64,000 nucleotides of DNA, from the NCBI GenBank assembly GCA_020161815.1, contig JAIUOP010000013.1:1-64000 (forward strand), given 5' to 3'. The notes beneath the pieces are model-generated. The model saw only the letters and a list, made by a program, of their open reading frames with translations, was not told the origin of the DNA and ran no database searches. Below, piece after piece: positions 52,155-60,342 of the stretch (positions within the stretch are counted from its first letter, which is position 1; each line of letters starts with the position of its first letter). The position numbers and the translations under genes were made by a program. Origin of the DNA: Actinomycetota bacterium. Its GTDB lineage: Bacteria > Actinomycetota > Actinomycetes > Actinomycetales > Dermatophilaceae.

Positions 52155-53180
52155 GTGAAGTTCCGTCGTCGCAATCTCGAATCCCTCGGCGAACTCGTCG
52201 TCGGCAATGTAGGCCGTGACGATCCCGCGAACGAGGACGAAGCCAGGTACTTCCCGTATCGCTCCAGCATGTACATCACTGAGTTCTTCCAGGAGCTGGA
52301 CACCGACTACCAGCACGATGGCTCAACTCGCCATCGTTGGGTTGCTGACGTTCTGGAGGAGATGCTGGCCGAACCGCACGACGGCCCCGGTCATCCTCCT
52401 GCGGTCTTCTGTCGTCTCATCGACCAACTCATGAGTCCAGCCGATCGGCTGAACGAAGGCCCCGACCGTCCTCGTGCGCTGGCACAACTCAACGAGGTAC
52501 TCGGCCGCGAAGGTTTCGAGGCGTTCTACGGCGAAGACAACCACTGCTACCTCCGCCACGTCGGCACCCAGACCGTCACTGTCCTTGCCGCCAATCCGCA
52601 CCGCCCCTTCAGCAAGGCCGAACTGGAGCGGCGGCAGCTCTTGACGGCCTACCTCGACCAGTGCAGCGAGGATGATCTCATCGAGGAGGTGCTGCTCCCG
52701 CTGTTCAGGCAGCTTGGCTACCACCGCATCACGGCAGCCGGCCACAAGGACAAGGCGCTGGAGTACGGCAAAGACATCTGGATGCGCTACACCTTGCCGA
52801 CCCAGCACATTCTCTACTTTGGCATCCAGGCGAAGAAAGGCAAGCTCGACGCCTCAGGCGTCACCAAGGCCGGTAATGCCAACATGGCCGAGATCCACAA
52901 TCAAGCGCTCATGATGCTGGCACACGAGATCTTCGATCCCGAGACCAACCGCCGGGTCTTGGTCGACCACGCCTTCATCGTGGCGGGCGGGGAGATCACC
53001 AAGGCCGCCCGCAACTGGCTCGGCAACGCTCTCGACGCCAGCAAGCGCAGTCAGATCATGTTCATGGACCGCGACGACATCTTGAACCTCTACGTCGTTG
53101 CGAGCCTCCCGCTGCCCGAGGGAGCCTTGCCGCTGTCGCCCTCGAACCCGTGGGCGACACGCGGCGAGGCACCGTTCTAG
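52155..53180 (+). CDS. Mrr-like PD-(D/E)XK restriction endonuclease
   Basis: Nuclease candidate of 341 residues. The N-terminal half (about 1-150, YFPYRSSMYITEFFQELDTDY, STRHRWVADVLEEML) resembles N-terminal modules of abortive-infection and restriction proteins, a weak match. The second half (about 175-310) is the nuclease: EDDLIEEVLLPLFRQLGYHRI, then LEYGKDIWMRY and YFGIQAKKGKLDASG, where the Asp and the QAKK lysine fit a PD-(D/E)XK site. GTG 52155 starts the conserved part. It is convergent with the ABC-3C operon, three bases apart, and may be part of the same defence locus. GC content is lower than in the chromosome before 51.5 kb. Confidence 0.7.
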   Translation: MKFRRRNLESLGELVVGNVGRDDPANEDEARYFPYRSSMYITEFFQELDTDYQHDGSTRHRWVADVLEEMLAEPHDGPGHPPAVFCRLIDQLMSPADRLNEGPDRPRALAQLNEVLGREGFEAFYGEDNHCYLRHVGTQTVTVLAANPHRPFSKAELERRQLLTAYLDQCSEDDLIEEVLLPLFRQLGYHRITAAGHKDKALEYGKDIWMRYTLPTQHILYFGIQAKKGKLDASGVTKAGNANMAEIHNQALMMLAHEIFDPETNRRVLVDHAFIVAGGEITKAARNWLGNALDASKRSQIMFMDRDDILNLYVVASLPLPEGALPLSPSNPWATRGEAPF

Positions 53181-53183
53181 GGC

Positions 53184-54929
53184 CTAGCTGAAGCGGAATC
53201 CGAAGAGCCCACCGTCGTCGGTTGCGTCGGTGAGTCGTGGCGACACGATGTACGGCTCAGCATCAAAAGCCCCGTCGCTCTGGGCTTCAACCAGGTCGAT
53301 GAAGTCTGAGTTGAGCGTCACGATGTACTGGAATCTGTGCTGTTCAGCCAGCCGAGCACCGATGTTGAGGCACGATGCGATCTGACGACCATCGATTGCA
53401 TCGAACAAGTGGCTGTCGTGGATCAGGATGCGAGGCGCGCGGCTGTTCTTGATCGCAGTAATCAAGCAGGTCGTGTCGAACATGAACGTCTCGACGCTGC
53501 GCACACCGGTACTCGCGTCGCCTGAGACTTGCGGAGTGACCTTTAAGATGCCCTTCTCCGTAGGAGCAACCAGAAGAGTGGCTTCGCGGTCGGTGTATAT
53601 CTCCGAGCCCAACTCATCGAACAGGGCGATCGACGCGTCGAGAGAACTCGACCGTTCGTGCAACTCTGCGCGAACGGACGTTACTAGCTCTGCGGTCTTG
53701 AGCTTCACCCTGTCGTTGATCTGGCTAATCGATGCCGCCGCCTCGACGCGGCGTTCTAGGTCGGCGACGTCGGCCTCCAACTTCGCCAAATCTCGCTGAA
53801 CAGCTAGGAAAGTGTCGAGCGCAACAGTTTCGCTCAGTAGACGCAGAATCCCAGAGCGTTCGGCGTCGCGAGTTCGTCGTTCAGCATCAATGGCCTCTAG
53901 GCGCGCGGATGCGGCCTCCAACTCTTGCTGAAGGAAGCTGCGTCGGTTGCGGACGACAGAGTGATGAAACTCAGATACTTCATCAAATCGCCGTCCAACA
54001 AGATCGGGTAACACGACGCCGAGTTCGTTGTAGACGCGCGTCAGCTTCGCCTTCAGGGCCGCATCCTCAGCGGGGTCGACTTCGTCTCGCAGAGCGGTCT
54101 CTAGTTCGCGGCATCTGCGCTGAAGCGCGAGCCCTTCGTCATTGAGGCGCTGAATGGATGCGGTGAGTCCGTCCGCCTCGCGCTGATGATCAGCGTATTG
54201 CTCATCGACTTTGAACTTGCTTAGCGACTCTTGTGCGCGATCTCGCTGTCGGCGGACGTTTGCGAGCTGGGCGCGCAACTTTGGCTCATCGAGGGTGAGG
54301 TGCGTGAGGGCGCCTTCTTTGACCGCCTTGCGAATGGCCTTTCCCTGCTTCGTCAGCTGATCAAGTTCTCCCGACTTGGCGAGGATCTCAGGCGACAGAC
54401 CCAGTAGGTGTCCAATCCGAACGCCTGATTCCCAATCCGCCTCGACCTGGTAGACCTTGGTCGGAGTGCCGAAGAAGGTCCGAACCAGCTGCCCCCAAAG
54501 CTGTCCTGGCGTCGGCCGCGCCGTGTCATCTGGGATGCGGAACAGGTGCTCCGCCTGTAGCGCTCGCCATTCCTCCACTGGGATCGGCTGGCGCTCCGTG
54601 ACGACCGACCATCCGCTGATTTGCACTCGAGTTGTTGGCGAAACCGGCCGAGTGACCGTGACTTCCTCTTCAGCCGCGCCATCGGGGGAAGGCAGGACGA
54701 GCTTGACGTAGAAAGAGTGACTTGCAAGTTCAGGGGCCTTGAACTCGGGGGGCAAGTCGCCTCCCATGACGTAACGCATGATCTTGATGAAACTCGTCTT
54801 ACCGACGCTGTTTCGGCTATCGCCTTGTGCGGACGACTCCGTACGATCCGCGACGAGGATGTTGAGGCCACTGGTGAACTCAAGAGACTTGAACCGGCTG
54901 TCTGAGGAGCCGAGGGAGCTAAGAAACAC
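53184..54929 (-). CDS. ABC-3C system ATPase with DUF2326 domain
   Basis: SMC/Rad50-like ATPase of 581 residues. Walker A is in SRNSVGKTSFIKIMRYVMGG (N-terminus, preceded by GLNILVADR). A long coiled-coil middle runs from about 190 to 430. The C-terminal DUF2326 part has the Walker-B-like PRILIHDSHLFDAIDGRQI and TLNSDFIDLVEA. DUF2326 ATPases are the sensor component of ABC-three-component (ABC-3C) conflict systems, thought to detect invading DNA and activate an effector. GTG 54929 overlaps the middle-component stop by eleven bases. With the two upstream genes it makes a complete three-gene operon. Confidence 0.85.
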   Translation of the reverse strand: MFLSSLGSSDSRFKSLEFTSGLNILVADRTESSAQGDSRNSVGKTSFIKIMRYVMGGDLPPEFKAPELASHSFYVKLVLPSPDGAAEEEVTVTRPVSPTTRVQISGWSVVTERQPIPVEEWRALQAEHLFRIPDDTARPTPGQLWGQLVRTFFGTPTKVYQVEADWESGVRIGHLLGLSPEILAKSGELDQLTKQGKAIRKAVKEGALTHLTLDEPKLRAQLANVRRQRDRAQESLSKFKVDEQYADHQREADGLTASIQRLNDEGLALQRRCRELETALRDEVDPAEDAALKAKLTRVYNELGVVLPDLVGRRFDEVSEFHHSVVRNRRSFLQQELEAASARLEAIDAERRTRDAERSGILRLLSETVALDTFLAVQRDLAKLEADVADLERRVEAAASISQINDRVKLKTAELVTSVRAELHERSSSLDASIALFDELGSEIYTDREATLLVAPTEKGILKVTPQVSGDASTGVRSVETFMFDTTCLITAIKNSRAPRILIHDSHLFDAIDGRQIASCLNIGARLAEQHRFQYIVTLNSDFIDLVEAQSDGAFDAEPYIVSPRLTDATDDGGLFGFRFS

Positions 54930-55170
54930 GAGCTCTCCTCAGATGCCCGGAGGGCGTCCACTCCACGAGATTGATCGCAAAGAGAGAGGCCAAAGCGAGT
55001 GAGAACCAGTCGAAGGTGATGTGATCGAGGTCACCGCCTTCACGGTCGTGAGCCATGTATTGCTCCCAGAGAGCAGTAACCGACTTCGGCGTTTGAAGGT
55101 ACTCCAGCACATCAGCGCCGACCGTAATGATCGCCCTTTCGGCCGAGACGCCCTTAGTTGGCAGCAGCAT
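54919..55170 (-). CDS. ABC-3C system middle component (MC6-like)
   Basis: Small helical protein of 83 residues: MLLPTKGVSAERAIITVGADVLEYLQTPKSVTALWEQY. The opening (M-hydrophobic-PTK, then a long helix and a P-K-T/S-V-x-x-LWE motif) is that of ABC-3C middle component type 6, thought to connect sensor ATPase and effector, probably as a winged helix. The start codon ATG 55170 lies inside the end of the upstream effector gene (17-base overlap), and the stop lies inside the ATPase gene. It has no function outside such operons. Confidence 0.8.
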   Translation of the reverse strand: MLLPTKGVSAERAIITVGADVLEYLQTPKSVTALWEQYMAHDREGGDLDHITFDWFSLALASLFAINLVEWTPSGHLRRARVS

Positions 55171-56098
55171 GAGCGCTCCCCAGAGTTGCTGGCGGGGTCT
55201 CGAAGATGTGACACGAGTCGAAGAAGTAGGACACCACGGCGTAGGCGGCGTTCGCTCGCTTAGCATCCATCCTGAAGTTAGCCCCGGCCACGGCGACATA
55301 GATCCGTTCAAGGATCTCGACGGGCTCTGTCGTCACTTCGCGGGCAGCCAGGTAGATCGCCCTGAAACGTTCGCCGTGCGCGTCCGACAGAGCCGGATCA
55401 GATGCGTCCGCGTACCACTTCTCAATGCGAGGAGCCATGAGTCGACCGCTGTTGAACTCCAGCCGTGAACCGAGGGGTAGGTTGTTGAAGTCCATCTTGT
55501 TCGCCGGAACTGGAAGGACCGACGCGGCAACGTCCACGCCATCGTCCGACTGCCCGATCGCATCCAAGAGCGGTAGCAGGTCAACCAACTCAAGATTCTC
55601 GATGCCCGGAGCGCCTGGGTACAACTCGTCTAGGACTTGCGGCGTAAGGGTGCTCACGACCTCAGTCCAGAGGTTCGCTGGTTGCCAAATCCTCATTGTG
55701 AGCGGCCGTTGCGTTCCCTCGTCATGCTGCTGTTGGAGTGAGGTGAACGACTTCAGAGTTTCTGGTCCAACCGGGGCATTAGTAACAAACCGCCACGTCA
55801 GGAACGTGGCCCACGAGTCTCGCCCCCGGGTGAAGTCTGATACGAGCTTGGCCTGAAGTTCACGTTCAGCGTTCCGCGCTGGCCGTTGTCCGTAACACGC
55901 GTACAGGATCTTTCCCGCGTCCGCCAGGCCATCGCACCCGCCGTCGCCGAGCGTGCCTGATGGTGCCGGGTTCGTGAAGTCGTCGTGGAAGCGCGCAAGG
56001 ATGCGGGTGACGTAGTCCTCGAACTGAGCCCCAGACACCAGGCAACCTTGCTGGTGTCGGAGGTGGTACCAGTCACGCCAGTTGGAGGTCATCAGCAT
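55154..56098 (-). CDS. ABC-3C effector: nuclease-like N-terminus with CTD
   Basis: First gene of the ABC-3C operon, 314 residues. The N-terminal part (about 15-110) looks like a PD-(D/E)XK-type nuclease: GAQFEDYVTRILARF, then PSGTLGDGGCDGLADAGKILYACYGQ, with E, D and a Q in place of the common lysine-containing motif. The C-terminal half (about 150-314, LWTEVVSTLTPQVLDELYPGAPGIENLELVDLLPLLDAI) matches the ABC-3C C-terminal domain that docks the effector on the system. AGGAGG lies nine bases before ATG 56098, the strongest ribosome-binding site in this region. Expected role: damage to invader or host DNA when triggered. Confidence 0.78.
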   Translation of the reverse strand: MLMTSNWRDWYHLRHQQGCLVSGAQFEDYVTRILARFHDDFTNPAPSGTLGDGGCDGLADAGKILYACYGQRPARNAERELQAKLVSDFTRGRDSWATFLTWRFVTNAPVGPETLKSFTSLQQQHDEGTQRPLTMRIWQPANLWTEVVSTLTPQVLDELYPGAPGIENLELVDLLPLLDAIGQSDDGVDVAASVLPVPANKMDFNNLPLGSRLEFNSGRLMAPRIEKWYADASDPALSDAHGERFRAIYLAAREVTTEPVEILERIYVAVAGANFRMDAKRANAAYAVVSYFFDSCHIFETPPATLGSAHAAAN

Positions 56099-56334
56099 CG
56101 ATGTTTGCCTCCTGTCAGCATGCGAGAGCGGCCGGTGCCGCCATGTCAAGATTATCGGTCAGGCTTGGGTTCACTGGGCATCCGTCCACGTGTGCCGCAG
56201 CTGCGAAGCCCGACTGATGATGAGGAGTCAACGCACGGCCCAGAGAAGTCGGGTCTTCGGATCTCCGAGGCCCTGGCAGCGAGAGCGTGCCGTCTGGAGT
56301 TACGGAACGCTCGCGATTGAGCGTCCGCCTGTGT
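56099..56334 (-). other. Intergenic: ABC-3C upstream region
   Basis: 236 bases between the relaxase stop and the ABC-3C operon. It has the AGGAGG ribosome-binding site at 56108-56113 and TTGACA (minus strand, 56149-56144) as a possible -35 element without a convincing -10. No gene is seen. Confidence 0.4.
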
Positions 56335-59300
56335 TCATAGGTGAGGTCCACGGTCGAACCGCTGCGGCAAGCTGCGGGAAGAAGTGCCCTCGTGCCGCTT
56401 CCCGAGCATTTCGACCCGGCGAAGAGCGGTAGTGGCTGCGCGATACTCGGCTGCTTGGTCTGCGGTCGTGATCGCCTTGGCGTCGCCGAGCGGTGACGGG
56501 CTGGTGATGTCGTAGCGGTATCGGTACAGCGCGACGGTGGCGGCGTGTGCGTCCCACCGCTCTCGCGCTTCGAGTCGTGAACTTGGCTGCCCGAGCCGCG
56601 CCACCCACGCGGCTCCCGCTTCTTGGGCGTCGTGCAGGAGTTGGCGCGCGGCGGTCTCGATGAGCGTCTGCCGCTCGGTGAGGGCGGTCTGCATGTCGTC
56701 GGCGATCGGTGCGGCAGGCGTCGGGATGAGTCCAGCGACTCGCGCCCTGGCTCGTTTGCCGGACCGAAGTTGCTGGGTGGCTTGGTCGAGCACGGAGGCG
56801 AGCTGCGCGGCGGGATCGGCCTGGTCTTCGCCAGGCGTGAGCCTCGGCGCGAGCGCGGTGAGCGCCGCCGCCGCAACATGCCCAGCTGCCTCGTGGCGTG
56901 CGAGTGCGCTCTCCAAGTGCTCGTAGTAGGGGCTGGTGAATACGTCGTCGGCCACGTTCTCGGGGAACGGTGCTATGTCGAGCAGCGCCGCCCAGCGGTC
57001 GATCTGCGCTTCGCGGGCGAGCACGTCGTACTCGGCGAGCAGCGTGGACAGCGAGGCGTGACGGTCTACCTCGAGCGTCAGGGTTTCGGTCGCGGATAGG
57101 TCGGCGTCGCTGCGCGCGAGCACCTTGGCGAGCCGTTCTGTCAGGGTCAGCGGCTTCGGCTGGTCGAGGTGCGGCTCGACCTCGTGCGGGTCGGGCACGA
57201 TCACATAGGCGTAGTTACGGTGCTTACCTCGCGTCATCGCCACGTAGAACAACTCCCGCGACGCCGTTTCGGGATCGACGAGCGCGTGCGCGGTATCGAC
57301 GCTGGCTCCTTGGGCGCGGTGAACCGTGGAAGCGTAGCCGAGCTCGACTTCCTCGCGCACGTACTTCGCAGGCAACACGAGAGCCTTGCCATGCGGCTGG
57401 TCGCCGCGCCCCAACCGGCGCACGGCCAACGAGCCGTCGTCGTAGCGGTGCGTGACTTGCCAGCGGTCGCCGTTCTTGACCCACGACCTGCCGGTGGCGA
57501 GGCGGCGGTCGTTGAGCCGGGTGACGACGAGATCGCCGACGCCTGCGGTGGTGCCGTCGTGCAGACGCAGGCCGTCGGCCTCAACCCGCCCAGCCTCGAC
57601 CAGATCGGCGCGAGCGCGCTCGTTGAGCTGGGCGACCATCTCGCCGGTGCCCGCGATCATCAGCGTGCGCAAGCCCTCGTCGCGGTCGCTGCGCCAAGCC
57701 TCGTAGATCGCATCGAGCATCGTCTCGGCATCACCGCCCGCCACCCTGCCCCGCTCCTGGTACTCGTCGAGAGCGTCCGTGTTCCCGTGTCGCAGGCCGA
57801 GGCTGGCGGTCTTCTCCCACTCGTTGGCGAAGCGGCGCACATCGGTGAGTTCGGGCACGCTCTGCCGGTGCCGGACGAGCATCCCGAACGCCCCGCCCGT
57901 TTCCACCGCCGAGAGTTGCGCCCAATCGCCGATGAGGACGATCTTGGCTCCGACCTTGGCGGCGTGCTCGGTGATGCGATCGAGCGCGAGCGTTCCGGCG
58001 AGGGAGGACTCGTCCACGAGCACGAGCTGCCCGGCTTGAAGGTTCCAGCGTCCATGATGGTGTTCGTAGAGGAACTTCGCGGTGTTCTCCGCTCGCACGC
58101 CGAGGGAGTCGCCGAGCACTTCGGCGGCGGCCGCCGACGGTGCGAGGCCGATCACCGAGTCGCGTCCGTGCGCGGCTGTCCATGCCCGGTGCAGGGCGCG
58201 TAGCGCGGTGGTCTTGCCGGAACCAGCGGGGCCGACCAGCAGATCGAGGCTCAGACCGGAACGGGCGATGCGGGTAATAGCGACGGCCTGATCGGGGTCG
58301 AGCCGGACGCCCCTGATCTTGCGAGAGGTATGCCGCGCGACGAGCCGCGCCGTCAATGCTGGCCCGCCGGTGCGCTGGCTGTGCGCGAGTAGGCGCTGCT
58401 CGGCGTCGAGGATGTCTTGACTGGAGTACGCGATCTGATCGACCGGCTGGAACCTGTCGCCCTCGCTCTCGACGTAGTGGGCGGGTAAGGCGCGGTCGTA
58501 GTCGGGGGTGAGCCGCAGCGATTCGGCTTCGGCGTGCGCGACGATCTGATCGAGCACCTGGAGACGGTCGTCGGTGGTTGCGAACCGAACGCCCATGATC
58601 TGCCGCATCGTCTCGGCGTGCAGGTTCCATCGCCCCCAGGTTGCGCGCCGGTTCGCTACCTCCATCAACACCACGGCGGCGAGATCCTCGATCTGCTCCA
58701 GCCCGAGATCGTCCGCACGCAGCCGGGCCTCGGTCGCACCCCGGTCGAGCAGGTGCTGCGCCCAGGTGGGAGCGTCCTCGCCGAGCACGACCTCGGCACG
58801 CGCACGCCAGTCGGCGGTCAGCTCCGCCAGGGAGCGCAGTTCCTTCTCGGGTCGCGTCTCCAAGGTTGCCTGCTGCCGGAGCTTCGCAATCGTCGCCGCT
58901 GGCGGTTGTCTGCCGTGCGCTGCGACGTACTGCTCGATCAGTCGGTTCTTGACCTGCTCGATGCCCTCTCCGCCGTCGCTACCGCCGGTGGTGCGGCGGG
59001 AGAATGCCGCGATCAGCGCCGCAGATACGCCCTCGATCTCCCACCCGGTGTTGCGGTCTTTGCCCCGGTCGACGGGCACCCACGTCACGCCGAGCAGCCG
59101 CGCGGTGTGATCGGTGAGAAAGGCGTTGTACGACTCCGAGAGAGCGACAGCGGCCTTGTGCAGTCGGCGGGAGTCGAGGGTGCGCCAGCGCCCATCTACG
59201 CCCTGCACCTTGTTCGACACCACGACGTGCGTGTGTAGTTGAGGGTCGGCGGCTCGGGAGTCGTAGTGGTCGAACGCGGTGGCGATCACGCCCACGATCG

Positions 59301-59898
59301 GCATCTGCGCGATGCCGCCCGCGCCGACGCGGGTTGCAGCGACCCGCTGTTCCAGCAACGCGATGGTGTCGCGCATTGCGGCGTGATGCGCCTGCGCAAT
59401 CAGGGCTTGCGTGCCCGCGTCGGCCACGCCCCAGATCGCGCTGACCGACTTCGGTGGGGAGAACGTCAGGTCGAACCCTGCAACGGCGGTGCGCGGCTTC
59501 TTCGCAACCTCTTCCTCACGGATGCGCTGCACGGCGTCGGCCCGTGTCTCGCCTCGCAAGTCGGGGTCGAGGCGTGCAATGCGCGCCGCAATCCGCTCGC
59601 GTGGGGGTTGCAGCGAGGGGAACCTCTTGCCGAGCTTGCCGCCGGTGATCGGGTGGATGCCGTCACCGAGCAGTCGGGCTAGGTGTTCCTCGGTCACCGT
59701 GTCGCCCTCGGCCAATGCCGGGGTGCGCCCGTCGTCGAGGCTCATCAGTCCGGTGCCGACCCAGGTTCCGGGCGGGCAGCCGGACTCGGTGTAGTACCGG
59801 GTCAGCGGGCTGCTCATCTCGCGGTCGCCGTCGCCGACAACGACCGATTTCAGCAGGTACTCGTAGCCCTTGCCGGACGACATGACCCGGATGGTCAT
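56335..59898 (-). CDS. MobF family conjugative relaxase-helicase (TraA type)
   Basis: Bifunctional transfer protein of 1187 residues. The N-terminal relaxase (about 1-300) has tandem catalytic tyrosines in PLTRYYTESG (residues 35-36 from this start) and the metal-binding histidines in FDHYDSRAADPQLHTHVVV. The central region (about 540-900) is a RecD-like superfamily 1 helicase: LLVGPAGSGKTTALR, LVDESSLAGT, VLIGDWAQLSA and TVHRAQGASVD, ending YVAMTRGKHRNY. It nicks oriT and unwinds the transferred strand. ATG 59898 is used; a GTG six bases upstream, nearer to GGAGGGG, is an alternative. No coupling protein or secretion genes are seen, so the element may be mobilisable only. Confidence 0.92.
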   Translation of the reverse strand: MTIRVMSSGKGYEYLLKSVVVGDGDREMSSPLTRYYTESGCPPGTWVGTGLMSLDDGRTPALAEGDTVTEEHLARLLGDGIHPITGGKLGKRFPSLQPPRERIAARIARLDPDLRGETRADAVQRIREEEVAKKPRTAVAGFDLTFSPPKSVSAIWGVADAGTQALIAQAHHAAMRDTIALLEQRVAATRVGAGGIAQMPIVGVIATAFDHYDSRAADPQLHTHVVVSNKVQGVDGRWRTLDSRRLHKAAVALSESYNAFLTDHTARLLGVTWVPVDRGKDRNTGWEIEGVSAALIAAFSRRTTGGSDGGEGIEQVKNRLIEQYVAAHGRQPPAATIAKLRQQATLETRPEKELRSLAELTADWRARAEVVLGEDAPTWAQHLLDRGATEARLRADDLGLEQIEDLAAVVLMEVANRRATWGRWNLHAETMRQIMGVRFATTDDRLQVLDQIVAHAEAESLRLTPDYDRALPAHYVESEGDRFQPVDQIAYSSQDILDAEQRLLAHSQRTGGPALTARLVARHTSRKIRGVRLDPDQAVAITRIARSGLSLDLLVGPAGSGKTTALRALHRAWTAAHGRDSVIGLAPSAAAAEVLGDSLGVRAENTAKFLYEHHHGRWNLQAGQLVLVDESSLAGTLALDRITEHAAKVGAKIVLIGDWAQLSAVETGGAFGMLVRHRQSVPELTDVRRFANEWEKTASLGLRHGNTDALDEYQERGRVAGGDAETMLDAIYEAWRSDRDEGLRTLMIAGTGEMVAQLNERARADLVEAGRVEADGLRLHDGTTAGVGDLVVTRLNDRRLATGRSWVKNGDRWQVTHRYDDGSLAVRRLGRGDQPHGKALVLPAKYVREEVELGYASTVHRAQGASVDTAHALVDPETASRELFYVAMTRGKHRNYAYVIVPDPHEVEPHLDQPKPLTLTERLAKVLARSDADLSATETLTLEVDRHASLSTLLAEYDVLAREAQIDRWAALLDIAPFPENVADDVFTSPYYEHLESALARHEAAGHVAAAALTALAPRLTPGEDQADPAAQLASVLDQATQQLRSGKRARARVAGLIPTPAAPIADDMQTALTERQTLIETAARQLLHDAQEAGAAWVARLGQPSSRLEARERWDAHAATVALYRYRYDITSPSPLGDAKAITTADQAAEYRAATTALRRVEMLGKRHEGTSSRSLPQRFDRGPHL

Positions 59899-59984
59899 CA
59901 CCACGACGGCCCCTCCCCGAGACCGTCACGGGAGGGGCGATCTCGGGGGTCAGGTGCGCGCGCAGCGCGCGGCTCGCACTCTTA

Positions 59985-60011
59985 GTGCCAGACGTGTGGG
60001 GAGTCTGGCAC
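59985..60011. other. Putative oriT inverted repeat
   Basis: GTGCCAGAC (59985-59993) and GTCTGGCAC (60003-60011) are perfect nine-base arms around the loop GTGTGGGGA, 87 bases upstream of the relaxase start. MobF relaxases usually bind such a hairpin next to their nick site, close to their own gene. Confidence 0.5.
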
Positions 60012-60178
60012 GTAAAGCAGATGCCTCCATATCCAACGCGACTCACGCTGTCGGACTCAGCACGTGCTGCGAACCGGCAAACCAGCATGGCGTGCTCCGA
60101 CCCGCTCGTGCGCACACTTCAGAGGCCGCCAAAGAGGGGGTGACGTCCGGCAAGCAGCGCGTGAGGTATACTGTCTCC

Positions 60179-60199
60179 ATGCATTTGTACTTCCTGTGA
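60179..60199 (+). CDS. Leader peptide MHLYFL before the ABC-F gene
   Basis: Six-codon open frame ATG CAT TTG TAC TTC CTG TGA, about 140 bases upstream of the ABC-F gene and close behind TATACT (60167-60172), a good -10 element. Its peptide M-H-L-Y-F-L closely resembles M-Y-L-I-F-M, the leader that stalls ribosomes in the presence of macrolides and controls msr(D). It is therefore a likely antibiotic-sensing attenuator peptide rather than a functional protein. Confidence 0.65.
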   Translation: MHLYFL

Positions 60200-60342
60200 C
60201 GGCTGAAGCGGTTGACCGCGCTCGTTGAGTCTCTCCGAGCCTGCGGAAGCCACTCCTCCTGACCCTTCTCGGGTCGCCGTCATTTCGCGTACCCCATTGG
60301 CCGGACTTGCTGGCTCATGGTGCGCCTTTGTGAAGGACTCAA
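60200..60342 (+). promoter_or_regulatory. Leader RNA with attenuator hairpins
   Basis: Non-coding leader with GCGG-TTGA-CCGC (about 60211), GACCC-TTCTC-GGGTC (about 60259) and a long-range stem TGACGGC/GCCGTCA that joins the leader-peptide stop to bases near 60272. Ribosome stalling in the leader peptide would break this outer stem. GAAGGA before ATG 60343 is the ribosome-binding site. Confidence 0.5.
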
